Below are positions 54,088-64,000 of a DNA stretch of 64,000 nt, in pieces; position 1 is the first letter of the stretch; each line of letters starts with the position of its first letter. The DNA lies in contig MU405329.1 of the NCBI GenBank assembly GCA_022836615.1, forward strand, positions 1 through 64,000. Reading direction: 5' to 3'. The position numbers and the translations under genes are program-made. Below the pieces are notes generated by a model, which saw only the letters and a program-made list of their open reading frames with translations, was not told the origin of the DNA and did not search any database. Source of the DNA: Annulohypoxylon bovei var. microspora. Lineage: Eukaryota; Ascomycota; Sordariomycetes; Xylariales; Hypoxylaceae.

Positions 54088-56146
54088 CTATAACCATCAA
54101 TTGCGAGCGATGGCAATATAAAAATTGGTTAAATTTAAGTTTTCGTCCTTTGAGATGAGGTGAAAGCTTTCATCTTTGGTCTCGGCGCGTCATCTAGAAA
54201 TTACAAGGATTAGCGTACCTAGCCTAGCAGGCCTACCTAGGTAAGTGCCTATCTTAGACTAGCACAAACGCTTAAACATGGTCTAAGCTCCAATCGGTTT
54301 TTTATTTTGCCGTATGTCGTTTGAATCCCCCTTAAAAGATCCTGACCCCCTATTCACAGAAAATGAAGCTGGTTGAAGATATTGATAGCAACCATCAAGT
54401 AGGTCCTTAAAAGATTTATTCTTACCGATATTCTGCTCAATTAATTTCTTTCAAAATTCTTCCTTTCAGCTAAGACATCTACAGATCTTGTTACAGCCTT
54501 GCTTTTATTTTCTGTCTTCTAAGCCTCTATGACCGTTATCGCTACCACAATGAACTAAGTAGGTGTCTTCATATTCAATAGGGAAAAGCAATCGCCAGCT
54601 CATGTTTCATGAAATCATCTGGACAATATCGAAACAATTTATTTTGGTACAAGAGGGCATCGTTGGTCCCAAATTGATAGCAAAAGAACGATGCCTTCTC
54701 ATAGCCCCATGCTTCTATTCAACGTACGTCCAATTAGGGCGTGTGTATGCCGTTTTTGACAAAGAAAACATATCCCGGTAATGTTTAATGAGTACGTAGG
54801 TACCTACAATAGGGGCCGCCAGTGGCTTGTAGAAGTGAGCTGACGTGAGAATTTGAAAGGCGCGGAAGCTCAGAATCCAGATATCCTATTCTAGAACGAA
54901 AAAAGACTGGATGCTCGGAGCATCTAACCTTCATAATAGTCAGCCAGCTTCCAAGAATTCGACGGGGAGCTGCGGCTGAAGATCGCCGGTGACTTGTCAG
55001 AGTACCTATGGGGCGTAATATTGAAATTGGATACGAGCTGCCCAGTCACCGATCAATATGCACATATGTTTATGTCGAAATATCGAAATGTCAACATAAC
55101 TTGGCACATCAAAGCAGGATGCATCTTGGCTAGGTAATTTCGAACGAAGTCGAAACTTAGATGGGAGTAGTATATTACCAGCTCACAGCGTTGCTTTTGT
55201 ATGATCCTCGAACCCTGAGCATACCCAACCTCATTCATCTCGCAAGACTTTGCTGTCAATGGAGGGCATGACGGAAACCGTTATCGCGGGGTTACACAAA
55301 GTATTCCTACGAACCAAGACATGCATGAGACAGGAGGCGATAGTCGCGGTTTGCGGCGGGCAAGGAGGCGGGGGTCTTGCGCTTATGTATGAGTTGTGTC
55401 GTATTAGTACCTAGACAAGGTAGGTACTTACTAGCTGCGATCCTCGATATGCTCTCCAGTTTACCGAGAGTCCTACGGCACCGGACCTTGTTCCGTATTA
55501 TAACTATGGATCATCTACGACCTCTCTCTAGGACCATGAGTCCTAGATAGACCCCTGGACATCAAATGTTAGAGAAAGGGCTGAATGGTTACATAAACAA
55601 TGCTTCTAGGACTTTGAGACTTCGTTGACATTTGCAGACATTATGTTCTGCAGATAGCTGCAGTCTCGGGTCGCATTCCGAGGGATATGTTTTCGATATC
55701 ATGAATTTCTCATAGGGCTTCTGAAACACCCCGAAGGATTCCTCCCGCTAAAGCGCCGATGAACAGGTAACTCAGCAGTAGGATTCCTAGAATGCCACGG
55801 CATTACGAATCGTCCAATGATTAGAACCCGTTCTTCAAGGGGGAGGCGGCCCCCGAAGTGACCAAAGCCACCCGCTGCCAGCGGCCGTCAGAGTTATTCC
55901 CCTTTGGGGGAATTAACGCAGGGGTTATTCTAGGATTAGATTGTCAACCGGAGTTCAACTTAGCTGCTTAGGTGCGCGAGCACACCTACATAGATAGTAT
56001 GTGGCAATACGCAGCAGCGCGGATCCTTCTTAACCCTCCTGTTGCCTGTAATCATCTTTCCGTCTCTCCCTTCTCATCTCAAATGTCGACGCGGCAGCAC
56101 CGCTTGGCGAAGAGTTCGCCTATATGAGCATTGACTGGAATATACG
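54088..56146. other. Long intergenic region, nothing coding recognised
   Basis: About 2.06 kb. TACCTAGGTA lies at 54234-54243. A CCCCTTTGGGGG-centred hairpin lies near 55898-55914 and a GGGGGAGGCGGCCCCC hairpin near 55839-55854. Short frames at 54563 and 55053 (reverse) have no family resemblance. The 3' part holds the promoter of the PAN-like gene. Confidence 0.4.
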
Positions 56147-57010
56147 ATGTCGAACAAATATGATAACCAGCCGGGCCTAGAATATGAGCAGCCCGGTTTG
56201 GAGGTTGCGCCCGGATCCACTCTACCAGAAGTTGTTGAAGGACCGACGAAAGTAGAGAAGTCATATGACGACCCGGCGCACCCTGCGTACGAGCAACATT
56301 ACCAGGACACTTTTCATCAAAACAATGCATATTCCAACGGGGCCTACGTACCTACAGGATATCCCCCGTCGGCCCAGCCCTCGATACCGGCTCAGTCCAA
56401 CTGGGGAAGCTCCCAGAGTGGCGCATATTTCGCGGACGGAGCCCCACCGAGCGGCTCGCCGCCCAACGGCGGGACGATATTAGGGTTAAAGAAAAGGAAA
56501 TTCTGGCTGATATTTGCACCACTTATTGCTTTGCTTGTTATTGGTCTAGCTGTCGGATTAGGTGCAGGATTGGGGATTTCACACAAATCGAATACCGAGT
56601 AAGTGAATCTAAGGGGTTCCTCCAGAACATTCAAACATCTTGACTAGGCTCAAAACTAATAGCCAAATGGTGCAAGCTCTACACCCACATCAACAGCTGC
56701 GCCGACCCCAATCGTGTGTCCCAGTGCCAATGGCACAATATACCAAGGGACAGGCGAAGACCCATTTTTGGTCCTCTGTGATGTGGACTACAACAGCAAC
56801 GGGGCAGGCAGCGGGACCACGGACACTACTCACACGCAGACGACCACATTCGAGGACTGTATCAAGACATGTGCGACCGACTCGACGTGCGTCGGCGCTG
56901 GCTGGGGTAACTATAATGGGGAGGACATCTGCTGGATGAAGGGGTCGTTGGGTTCGTCACAGTCATCTTCAAATTGGTTCTTCGCGATCAGGCAGAAAAA
57001 GTCTAACTAG
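56147..57010 (+). CDS. Single-pass membrane protein with PAN/apple-like ectodomain
   Basis: Exons 56147-56598 and 56677-57010 (78-nt intron, GTAAGT..GCAAG, branch CTAAT) give 261 residues. The order is: a Pro/Ser/Tyr-rich cytosolic part (1-120), a basic stop LKKRK, one membrane span (FWLIFAPLIALLVIGLAVG and following Gly-rich residues, about 122-145), then a Ser/Thr/Pro linker and a Cys-containing ectodomain (about 165-258) with VCPSANGT, LCDVDYN, FEDCIKTCATDSTC and ICWMKG. The cysteine spacing resembles PAN/apple domains, which bind carbohydrate or protein. It is probably a type II plasma-membrane protein. The AAG acceptor was chosen because nearer AG sites give stops or wrong phase. Confidence 0.65.
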
Positions 57011-57745
57011 TAGATTTGCTGGACGGGATTCATTTCTTAAACAGGGCGTTCAAAAAGGTATACGCCAAGTTATACGTACGTGCCTAAGTAATTGGAGGAT
57101 AGCACTGAATGCTAATTTTCACTAGCATGATACCTTAATTATCGTATTTTCTTAGATGTAAATACATATATAGCTGTCCGAAATGTTCTCTGAAAAGATC
57201 GTGAAGAGCGGTAGATCTTATATCGGAAGATCTGCTATATCGTAGCACCTTCGTAGGGCTGAATGCGGACCCTGTGCTGTGCTAGCTCAACCAAAACCCT
57301 GCTCCGTTACCTCACTTTTCATCCCTTCGATATTCATCTCCACAGATACAAATTTTATGTTCCATGCTATTAGGGTATACCTATACTATACTACCTGTTT
57401 TGCCCTAAAACTAAGTATAATGAGGAGAAATACGGTCTGCAATAGTCGTGTACACAAGAAGCGAAGTCATGAAGTCGTAAAATACCATTTTTTCTGAATG
57501 CCCTTCCTTTCAGATAGGCTTTTTTTAGCAACTATATACAACCATCCCAAGGTAACCAGCCTCCCAGCTACCTACCTTAAGTCCCAGACGACAGGCTGCC
57601 CATCCCCCCGTACTCATGTCATATGATATCGAAAGCCCTGAAAATATCTGCAATAACCGAGAAAGGGTTCATGTAGGTCATAGAACCCGCGCTGTGTGCC
57701 ACTTGCCCAGTACCGTTGCCACTGCTATTTCTGCGCGATAGTAAA
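57011..57745. other. Convergent 3' intergenic region
   Basis: About 730 bp between the PAN-like gene and the tannase gene. No gene or repeat copy was recognised. Confidence 0.4.
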
Positions 57746-59581
57746 TTAGCAAAGTCCTAAAGTCATACACAACATAACATCGAAACCAAGACGACGAAGA
57801 AAAAAAGGGGAAAGAAGGAAGTGGGGGGGGGGGTCCGAAAAGGGGGCGGGGAAATATGTAGGGGGAAGCACTAACCCACAACTCCAACTTGCAGCATCGT
57901 CCACATTCCCGGACCCATCCCACGCTGCCGTATCGGGGTACGTGCAGATGGGTCGTTGCCTCAACACGCCAGACGACGGGTCCGTGCTCGTCTTCCACGT
58001 CGTCGCGACAACCTGGTCGATCGGTGTCCCGTTTTCGACCCATTCCACCAGCGCGAGGAGTACATCGTGTTGCGCATCCGTGTAGCCGGGCACGCTGTAC
58101 GTATCATTCCCCAGCGCCGCGGCCTGTGTTGCGCCGCCGAAGGCCCACGGCGCGTCTACCGCCGTCATCCCGCAATGCTGCATGCCTGGGATCTCCAGCC
58201 TCCGAAAGAACTTCCGCGCCTCCGTCACATTGCCCCCGCTCGTCGTCTGCACCGTATTGTTGTAATACAGGCTGCCGGCGGTCGTGGGGACCAGCCCGTC
58301 CGCCGCGCCATGGTACAGCAGCATCTTGCCCCCGCGGTCGCGAAACGTCGTCAGGTTGTAGTCGTCGGCCGTCGAGTTCCCGGGGTCCAGGGCGTCGGCC
58401 AGCTGCAGGATGCTGTCGTTGTACTGCTCGGCCATGAACAGCGGGTCGTCCAGCACGAAGTACCGGATGTAGCCCACGCCGTACGGGCTCGCGTCCGAGT
58501 AGTTGAGCACGGTGTACATCTGGTCTTCCGAGCCCGGCAGGTACCCCGGCATGATCTGCTGGCCCGTCGAGTCCAGCACGAAGCCGTCGTACATCTTCTG
58601 CAGGGTGTCGATCTGCTCGTCGCTCATGCAGTCCGTCGACTTCGAAAAGTCGGAATTGCCGCCGTTGTCGGTGCACTTCATGTTGTCCCAGTTCACGCTG
58701 CACTGATCCGGAAGACTAATAATGCCGTCGGTTACGCCGTCGTTGCCGTCGCACTGGCGCACGATCTCAGCACCGATCGGCTTTAGCGACTCCCAGGGGA
58801 TGTGTTTTGCGTCGTGGGCGGGCCAGTTGTACGTAGCAATCTTGCCGACCCACGTGTTAAGATGATCCGTATACCAAGCCGGGGCGCCGACTAACACGCC
58901 GTCGAAACTGTCAGGCGAGATCTGCACCTCTTTTAGCCCTTGGCGTCCACCCGTCGAGCACCCGCTGTAATATGAGTGGCTGATGGGCTTGGAGTAGTAA
59001 GTCGCGATAAGATTCTTAGAAAGCGACACAGTTCCATGCAGCGCTCGGTAGCCCCAGTCAGTCTTCATTTCTGGCTGATTGAGAGCCCAGCGGATGTCGG
59101 CCGTAGTCGAGTTATGGCCCGTGTCTGTTGACACGACGGCGAAGCCGTACCTGACACCTGCGCCCATGTCCAGCCAGTTAATGCCGCCTCCAAACCCCCC
59201 GTTTCCAACGGTAAGAAATCGGCCATTCCACTCGGCTGGCAAAAATATGCCGAACCTATATATCGAGACGGGCGACGACGCGACAGAAATGATGACGGCG
59301 CATAGCTCCGGTAGGTTCGTTGGTGGTATTGGGTACATGAGATCGGTCAGGGCTTCACCAAACGTGCTGCCGGCGCTGACGTACTCGACCTTCTCGACCT
59401 TAGCCGAAGACGGGAGCACGTCAGCGAAGGTCTTTGCATCGCAGTTCACCTGCCTACGGCCCTTGCTATTGTTGTTGATGTAGGCCTTGCCATTGCTCTC
59501 GGCCGCAGTAGTAACAGCGAGTAGTGAGACGACCACGACCGCGAGGTTGATAGATAATTGGAGGAAACCCGAGCACCTCAT
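57746..59581 (-). CDS. Secreted tannase/feruloyl esterase-family hydrolase
   Basis: About 610 residues from the ATG at 59581, which starts a signal peptide (MRCSGFLQLSINLAVVVVSL then LLAVTTAAE). The frame extends upstream without ATG. The family hydrolyses ester bonds in tannins or feruloylated plant cell walls outside the cell. The CS-D-HC motif is complete: SGCSTGGRQG (C208-S209), GAADGLVP (D428) and QHCGM (H469-C470), in which the two Cys bridge the Ser and His. The calcium-site-like CDGNDGVTDGI and several N-glycosylation sites are present. The last 35 residues after AASWSCG are unlikely in this family; a terminal intron from GTTAGT near 57880 to a TTTAG near 57758 would give a natural CGLC end, so the 3' end is uncertain. 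Confidence 0.85.
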   Translation of the reverse strand: MRCSGFLQLSINLAVVVVSLLAVTTAAESNGKAYINNNSKGRRQVNCDAKTFADVLPSSAKVEKVEYVSAGSTFGEALTDLMYPIPPTNLPELCAVIISVASSPVSIYRFGIFLPAEWNGRFLTVGNGGFGGGINWLDMGAGVRYGFAVVSTDTGHNSTTADIRWALNQPEMKTDWGYRALHGTVSLSKNLIATYYSKPISHSYYSGCSTGGRQGLKEVQISPDSFDGVLVGAPAWYTDHLNTWVGKIATYNWPAHDAKHIPWESLKPIGAEIVRQCDGNDGVTDGIISLPDQCSVNWDNMKCTDNGGNSDFSKSTDCMSDEQIDTLQKMYDGFVLDSTGQQIMPGYLPGSEDQMYTVLNYSDASPYGVGYIRYFVLDDPLFMAEQYNDSILQLADALDPGNSTADDYNLTTFRDRGGKMLLYHGAADGLVPTTAGSLYYNNTVQTTSGGNVTEARKFFRRLEIPGMQHCGMTAVDAPWAFGGATQAAALGNDTYSVPGYTDAQHDVLLALVEWVENGTPIDQVVATTWKTSTDPSSGVLRQRPICTYPDTAAWDGSGNVDDAASWSCGLVLPPTYFPAPFSDPPPHFLLSPFFLRRLGFDVMLCMTLGLC

Positions 59582-60641
59582 CGCGAATGTGTCACTCCTC
59601 CACACTGATTTTCAATGTGAACTGCTCTTTTAGGGAAGCAAGTGGCCTGGTTCGACCACAACAGCCTGAAGTTGGGATGATATATACCTAAGGTATTTTA
59701 CGACGGAACCGAGAACACGCACGTATGTACGTAAACTGCATATATACTTAGGTACTCGAGCATTCTCAAGGGACCGACCACACATGACCATGCTTCATAG
59801 ATCTGCTTGATATGACGGGACCGTGGGAGGTTGGGGTATAAAGTGATCCTAATTGTGTCATCCCTGTGAAACCAATGCGCCGGCGCGATCTACAAAGCAT
59901 CTTTCCTGGGGTAGACAAGGAAGCAGGGAAGACACTAGCAAAGCACAGAAGCGCATGATATCTGGCAGAACGGCCGAGCCAGTCTGCCAGTTTGCTAACT
60001 TTAGCAGCTAGCCCCCAACATAGCGATCAAGATGCATATGACGCCGGATACGACCCTAGAATCTCGCGAGGTGCGGGGTCTCCTACCCGCGGGAACAATG
60101 AAAGTACATTCCAGCCGGGGCTGGAATGGCCGTACTGCCTACCTAGGTAGTTGGTCTTAAGTCCGAGGTACTGGAGCGGGTGATTCCGACCGCAGGTCCC
60201 TAGCGAGCTGTCGTAAGTGTCTAACTAAGGCAGCTAAGGCAGAGACAGATCTCGGGACTGGAGAGCCCCGGGTGTCAGAAAAGCTTAGTTGCAAGATCTA
60301 TGGCTAGCTATCAGACCTAGCAGACCTAGGTATGCAGAGGTCGGGAAATATTGTCACTAGTTTTGAATGTGGCTTTATGCAGAAGACGTGTTTTGCCCGA
60401 AGAGGCTTTTTATGATTACGTATGTCCATCAAATTTTCTCGATAAGAGGCAGACATGATGGCTACATACATAGGTACCTGCAGATTGAAAAAAAAACCAA
60501 TATCGACCGTCATTGTATCAATGCCCTTCAACGGTACCTAACTAACATGAAGACGTCCCTCCAAAAGTACTATCTATGTACCTATGTAGAGATCTTTAAG
60601 ATTTCTATGCCGGAAAGTAAACCAGCAATCACAAAAGACCA
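59582..60641. other. Intergenic, nothing coding recognised
   Basis: About 1.06 kb upstream of the tannase gene and downstream of the transporter gene. TACCTAGGTA lies at 60140-60149. No gene was recognised. Confidence 0.4.
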
Positions 60642-62449
60642 TCACAGCTTGTACAACCTAGGGGTTATCCCTTCAGAAGCGCCGTTTAATAGGGTCCGGT
60701 TCTTTCGCCCGTAGTAGTATCTCAGCGCAAGGGCACCGATGGCCACGAAGAAGAGCATGGCACAGTTCACACCGTGCCCAGTCGGGTAGCCCTTCTTCGC
60801 CTCATCGGCCTTGTAAATCCAAACACCCGGCATTTGTCCAAGACCGGCGCCGATACTGACGTTGAGGGCGACCGCCAATCCAATAGACGCCGTGCTCCAC
60901 ATGTTTGACGTGAGCCAACCCAGCATAGGAGGAATGCATCCAAAGGCTCCGGCAGTTCCGACGATTAAGCAGCCATATCGACCGCGAAAATTGTCAGGCG
61001 GTAACACCGCAGATGCTAGGAAACCTGCTGCTCCAATCACCGCAGCAGCGGCACAGTGATAGCCCCGAGCGTTGAAGTGATCGGCGGACCACGACATAAG
61101 AATTTGGAAAACTGTTTCGTTAGCTTTGTGCTCTCAACTTCGTGATATTACGAATTTCAATCAAACTCAAACTTACTATAAGCGGCAGCCCAAGGCGGTA
61201 CGGTAAGTAATTGCGCCTCCAGATCATGGAAACCTAGACCGGCGACAATTGAAGGCGAGAATAGGGAGAGAGAGCTGAAAGGTAATGAGACTGCGAAGTA
61301 AATAGCATAATGCCCATACAATCGCCAATCCGTGAGCGTAGCTTTAACATCATCCCAAGTCATAGAAGAAGCTGAACCTTTGGAGCCTTCGAGATATAAT
61401 CTCTGTGCAGCCAAGTCTTTCTCAGACTCAGAGAGCCACGAAGCTCTCTCAGGCCAGTCTGGTAGGAAGAACCATACGAGAATGCCTGATAGACACGAAG
61501 GAATGCCTTCGAGCATGAACAGCCACCTCCAAGCGGAGAGACCCCGGGTTTGATTCATATGGCCGATTCCGTATGCAATAGCACCGCCAAAGGCGCCGGC
61601 GAGGGTAGCGCTTGCAAGAATGAAGGCGACTCTTACACTTCTTTCGTCGCTCTTATACTAAATGTGGAGAATTCAGTTAGAATAAGAGACTAGTAAACTC
61701 CAGGGCTTTTAGCGTTCTCGGCCCGCCTAGCCAGGGGACACAACCGTGGCCTTAATCCAAAAACCGGTAATTCAAGACTGGGGCCATAACTTAAAACCGG
61801 CACTTCCAAAGACCCATCTTGAGCCTCAACATCGTCTATAAAAGAGAAAAAGGGGTAGCGAAATGTTTCGTTCTTCACTCACCCAGAATGTTAGGTAATA
61901 TATCAATCCAGGAAATAGACCAGCTTCAACGGCACCCAACAGGAAACGGACTCCCGTCATTTGGGGATAGTTCTTAACACCGCCTAAGCCAATTGTGATC
62001 GCGCCCCAAGAGACCATGAGAAAGGCGAGCCACCTGGAAGGGCGGAGCTTCTTCAACAGGATGTTTGAGGGGACTTCAAAACAGAAGTATCCAACTAGGA
62101 AAATCATCAATGCAATATTGAATTGGTAATTCGACGCTCCCGTTTCGGTCTGCATGTCATTATGGGTTGAGGAGTTGAGGATCTTAGCATTGCCGATGTT
62201 TGAGCGATCCAAGTAGCAAAGGAAATAGATCGCAGCCGACAATGGCACGATACGTTTGTCTTGCCTCCATACTAGCTTGCGCTCTTGCGATGAAGAAGTG
62301 AGAGTCGAATTAACTGCCGGCTAATAATGGTCAGAAGCTATACATGATTATGATTGAAATTCGTTCGTCTAGCAACTTACATCTTTGAGTTGATTCCCCT
62401 CCAACTCCTCGGCCATAGGGCCACCGTTCTTCTCTAAGTCGCTAGACAT
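60642..62449 (-). CDS. MFS transporter of the allantoate/Dal5 (anion:cation symporter) type
   Basis: Exons 62449-62381, 62320-61883, 61657-61177 and 61111-60642 give 485 residues. The second intron is 225 nt, three to four times the others (60 and 65 nt). Twelve membrane spans are expected; visible signatures are CYLDRSNIGNAK after the first span, the GYFCFEVPSNILLKKLRPSR loop, GAVEAGLFPG and the ASATLAGAFGGAIAYGIGHM span with RWLFMLEGIPS, typical of the Dal5 group. These proton-coupled carriers import organic anions such as allantoate, nicotinate or small peptides; the substrate here is unknown. The cytosolic N-terminus is acidic. It lies on the tannase strand but a 1-kb gap separates them. 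Confidence 0.85.
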
Positions 62450-64000
62450 ATTTTCGGTCGCTATTGGGAATGATCAAGCTCCTTCGCGCCAAGAAGTTTG
62501 GTAGAAGCGCAAGATGTGGAGATGAGATTATAATAAAAGAAGAATTGGAGAAGCCTCCGACCGACTAAAATGGAAATAGGGATAAGAGCACCCTTGCATC
62601 TACTAGCTCTGGGGAACAAAGGTCTGGGTAAGCTTCCGCCGGGGTTAATTCCAAACGCGGGGAAAAGGTTCGCCATCGTGACCTAAGAACTAAGGTGAGT
62701 CTTTGACTAGCTCGTCCACTCACCGCCGTGAAATTCCTATGGGACCGAGATATGGGACCGAAGGCCAGTCTTATGGATTGTACGCGCTTTGTGTTACCCG
62801 TTCTAAACATTGGTCGAATAGCATTCCATGATACGTACGCCCATGGCAGCCACGATAATATAGTAGCATTGTGAGATTCCGTCAATATCTCCAAATAGGT
62901 AGTAATCACCAATGAGGAAATGAGATGAAGGTGCCGTATTCCGCGCCACATCAACAATGCGGGGAGGACAAAGGCATGGTGTCCTAGGCTCGCGTCCAAT
63001 CATCCCCATCCATCCTCGAGTTCCTCGAGTTGGAGCGGCTTGCAAACCGTCACCTGGGGAACCATTCGCAGCGTCCCAGTAGCTACCAAACTAGGGATGG
63101 CTGAATAAAGAAGTGCAAGATCTAGGCCCTGCAATCATAGTTGCGGCTAGGACGAGACTTTGCTTAAACTTCCCGAAAGAAGAATGAAGCTCCGAGTTCA
63201 GCTCTGACCTGTTAACTATCGGCCGATACGGGGACTGTCTTTGCAGCCATCCGCGTATATATCGTACCCTCAAATGACTGAGGACAACGGATTCTCCATC
63301 GGCAAGTCCCCTTTGTCATGACAAGATGTAAACCTGACTACCGACTCAAAGATGGGGAGACGATGTTTGCCTCGATGCCGCTCTACACTAGCAGCGCCAC
63401 CGGCGAATATATTTCTAGTCGCCTGAGCTTTTATCCCTTGATTGAGCCCAAGCGTAAACGAAAGACCCGTTTCCATACAGAATAAGGGAATAAGAATGGT
63501 TAGTATTGGTGAAAGACACGTATGTAGGATATACTAGATGAGAAACGCGGGACTAGAGGAGAGACAGATGGCGGTGCGTCTCAACAATCGATAGATCTCG
63601 GTACCCGGATAATAGATGGGGGGGAAGCAAACATTTCATTAAGTCCAAGAGGCAAACAACAGCGCCTTGAATTGAAACATCGAGGACTTGTGATGTTCGC
63701 TCGTAATCGAAAATAGATAGATGCTGTAAGCAGTTTAGAAGGTAGATAGCAGAATGTTAGTAATGGCTTTTTGACAGAGTCGTGATGTTGGAGGTAGCTG
63801 GAACAGACTAGAGCGCGCTCTAGGGCTATTCAACACGAGCTTACAGGTCCTTATTTTTAGCAGTCTTTATGGTGACTTTAAGGAGTTTCATTGGCCCTGT
63901 AGCTTCGGTTGGTTAGTGCCACGTGCTGCAGCCCTATGGGAACTACCCGAGCTTCTGTAATTCGCTAGCTCGCTTAATTGTTAGCCTACTATCGCCTCAT
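62450..64000. other. Terminal intergenic region
   Basis: About 1.55 kb to the window edge. It contains the promoter of the transporter gene. Short frames on the reverse strand (62461-63476) overlap one another and show no family resemblance. No gene start is visible at the right edge. Confidence 0.35.

Noticed and set aside
54563..54781. 72-residue frame
   Set aside because: No family resemblance, no splice or codon support, surrounded by non-coding DNA.
57889..58786. 182- and 276-residue plus-strand frames
   Set aside because: Antisense shadows of the GC-rich tannase gene.
57746..62449. Tannase and transporter as a catabolic gene cluster
   Set aside because: Only two genes, 1 kb apart, with no aromatic-ring enzyme or regulator nearby.
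1..64000. CRISPR array or bacterial operon
   Set aside because: Genes have spliceosomal introns and no spacer-repeat array exists.

Overview
The window is eukaryotic and looks like nuclear DNA of a filamentous ascomycete (Pezizomycotina). Genes carry short introns of 37-102 nt with GT..AG ends and CTAAC or CTGAC branch sites just before the acceptor. Fungal-specific proteins are present, and the palindrome TACCTAGGTA recurs between genes. A Xylariales-like sordariomycete would fit, but that placement is an inference.

The window has two compartments. Positions 1 to about 29.3 kb form a repeat-rich accessory region. It holds a standalone FHA-like/protein-kinase gene (1549-2958), a fragment of an SF1 helicase (4066-4557), an HNH nuclease gene with one intron (4776-6208), a small coiled-coil gene built on a 21-bp heptad minisatellite (8529-9339), two lineage-specific unknown genes (11024-13313 and 13995-14876), an intact gene with tandem helix-turn-helix repeats and a DDE integrase domain (15036-16888), another unknown gene (18757-19317), a tandem pair of unknown paralogues (23307-23999 and 24791-25741) and a broken DUF3445-family gene (28276-29295). 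Between them lie several dispersed repeat families, a foldback element, a tRNA-like SINE candidate with internal arrays, three solo LTRs each with a perfect 5-bp target duplication, a hAT-type MITE with an 8-bp duplication, and a long-TIR Mutator-like derivative that still carries pieces of a transposase N-terminus. A 10-N assembly gap with flanking homopolymers lies at 25.9 kb.

From about 30.4 kb to the end the window is gene-dense and ordinary. It holds a CAMK/AMPK-type kinase (30413-33297), a small secreted protein (34037-34708), a secreted M20 carboxypeptidase (36566-37877), methylthioribose-1-phosphate isomerase mri1 (38066-39391), TRAPP-II subunit trs130 (39925-44722), geranylgeranyltransferase-I beta subunit cdc43 (45332-46813), ilm1 with a GC-AG intron (47671-48315), the NatB auxiliary subunit mdm20 in nine exons (49189-52934), an 80-residue four-exon cox23 (53640-54087), a PAN-like single-pass membrane protein (56147-57010), a secreted tannase/feruloyl esterase (57746-59581) and a Dal5-type MFS transporter (60642-62449).

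The core genes do not form one pathway. They cover methionine salvage (mri1), Golgi trafficking (trs130), prenylation (cdc43), N-terminal acetylation (mdm20), mitochondrial function (cox23, ilm1), and secretion and uptake (peptidase, tannase, transporter). Two head-to-head pairs, mri1/trs130 and cdc43/ilm1, share intergenic promoters. Exon models were built by hand from splice consensus, frame and family conservation; all need RNA support.
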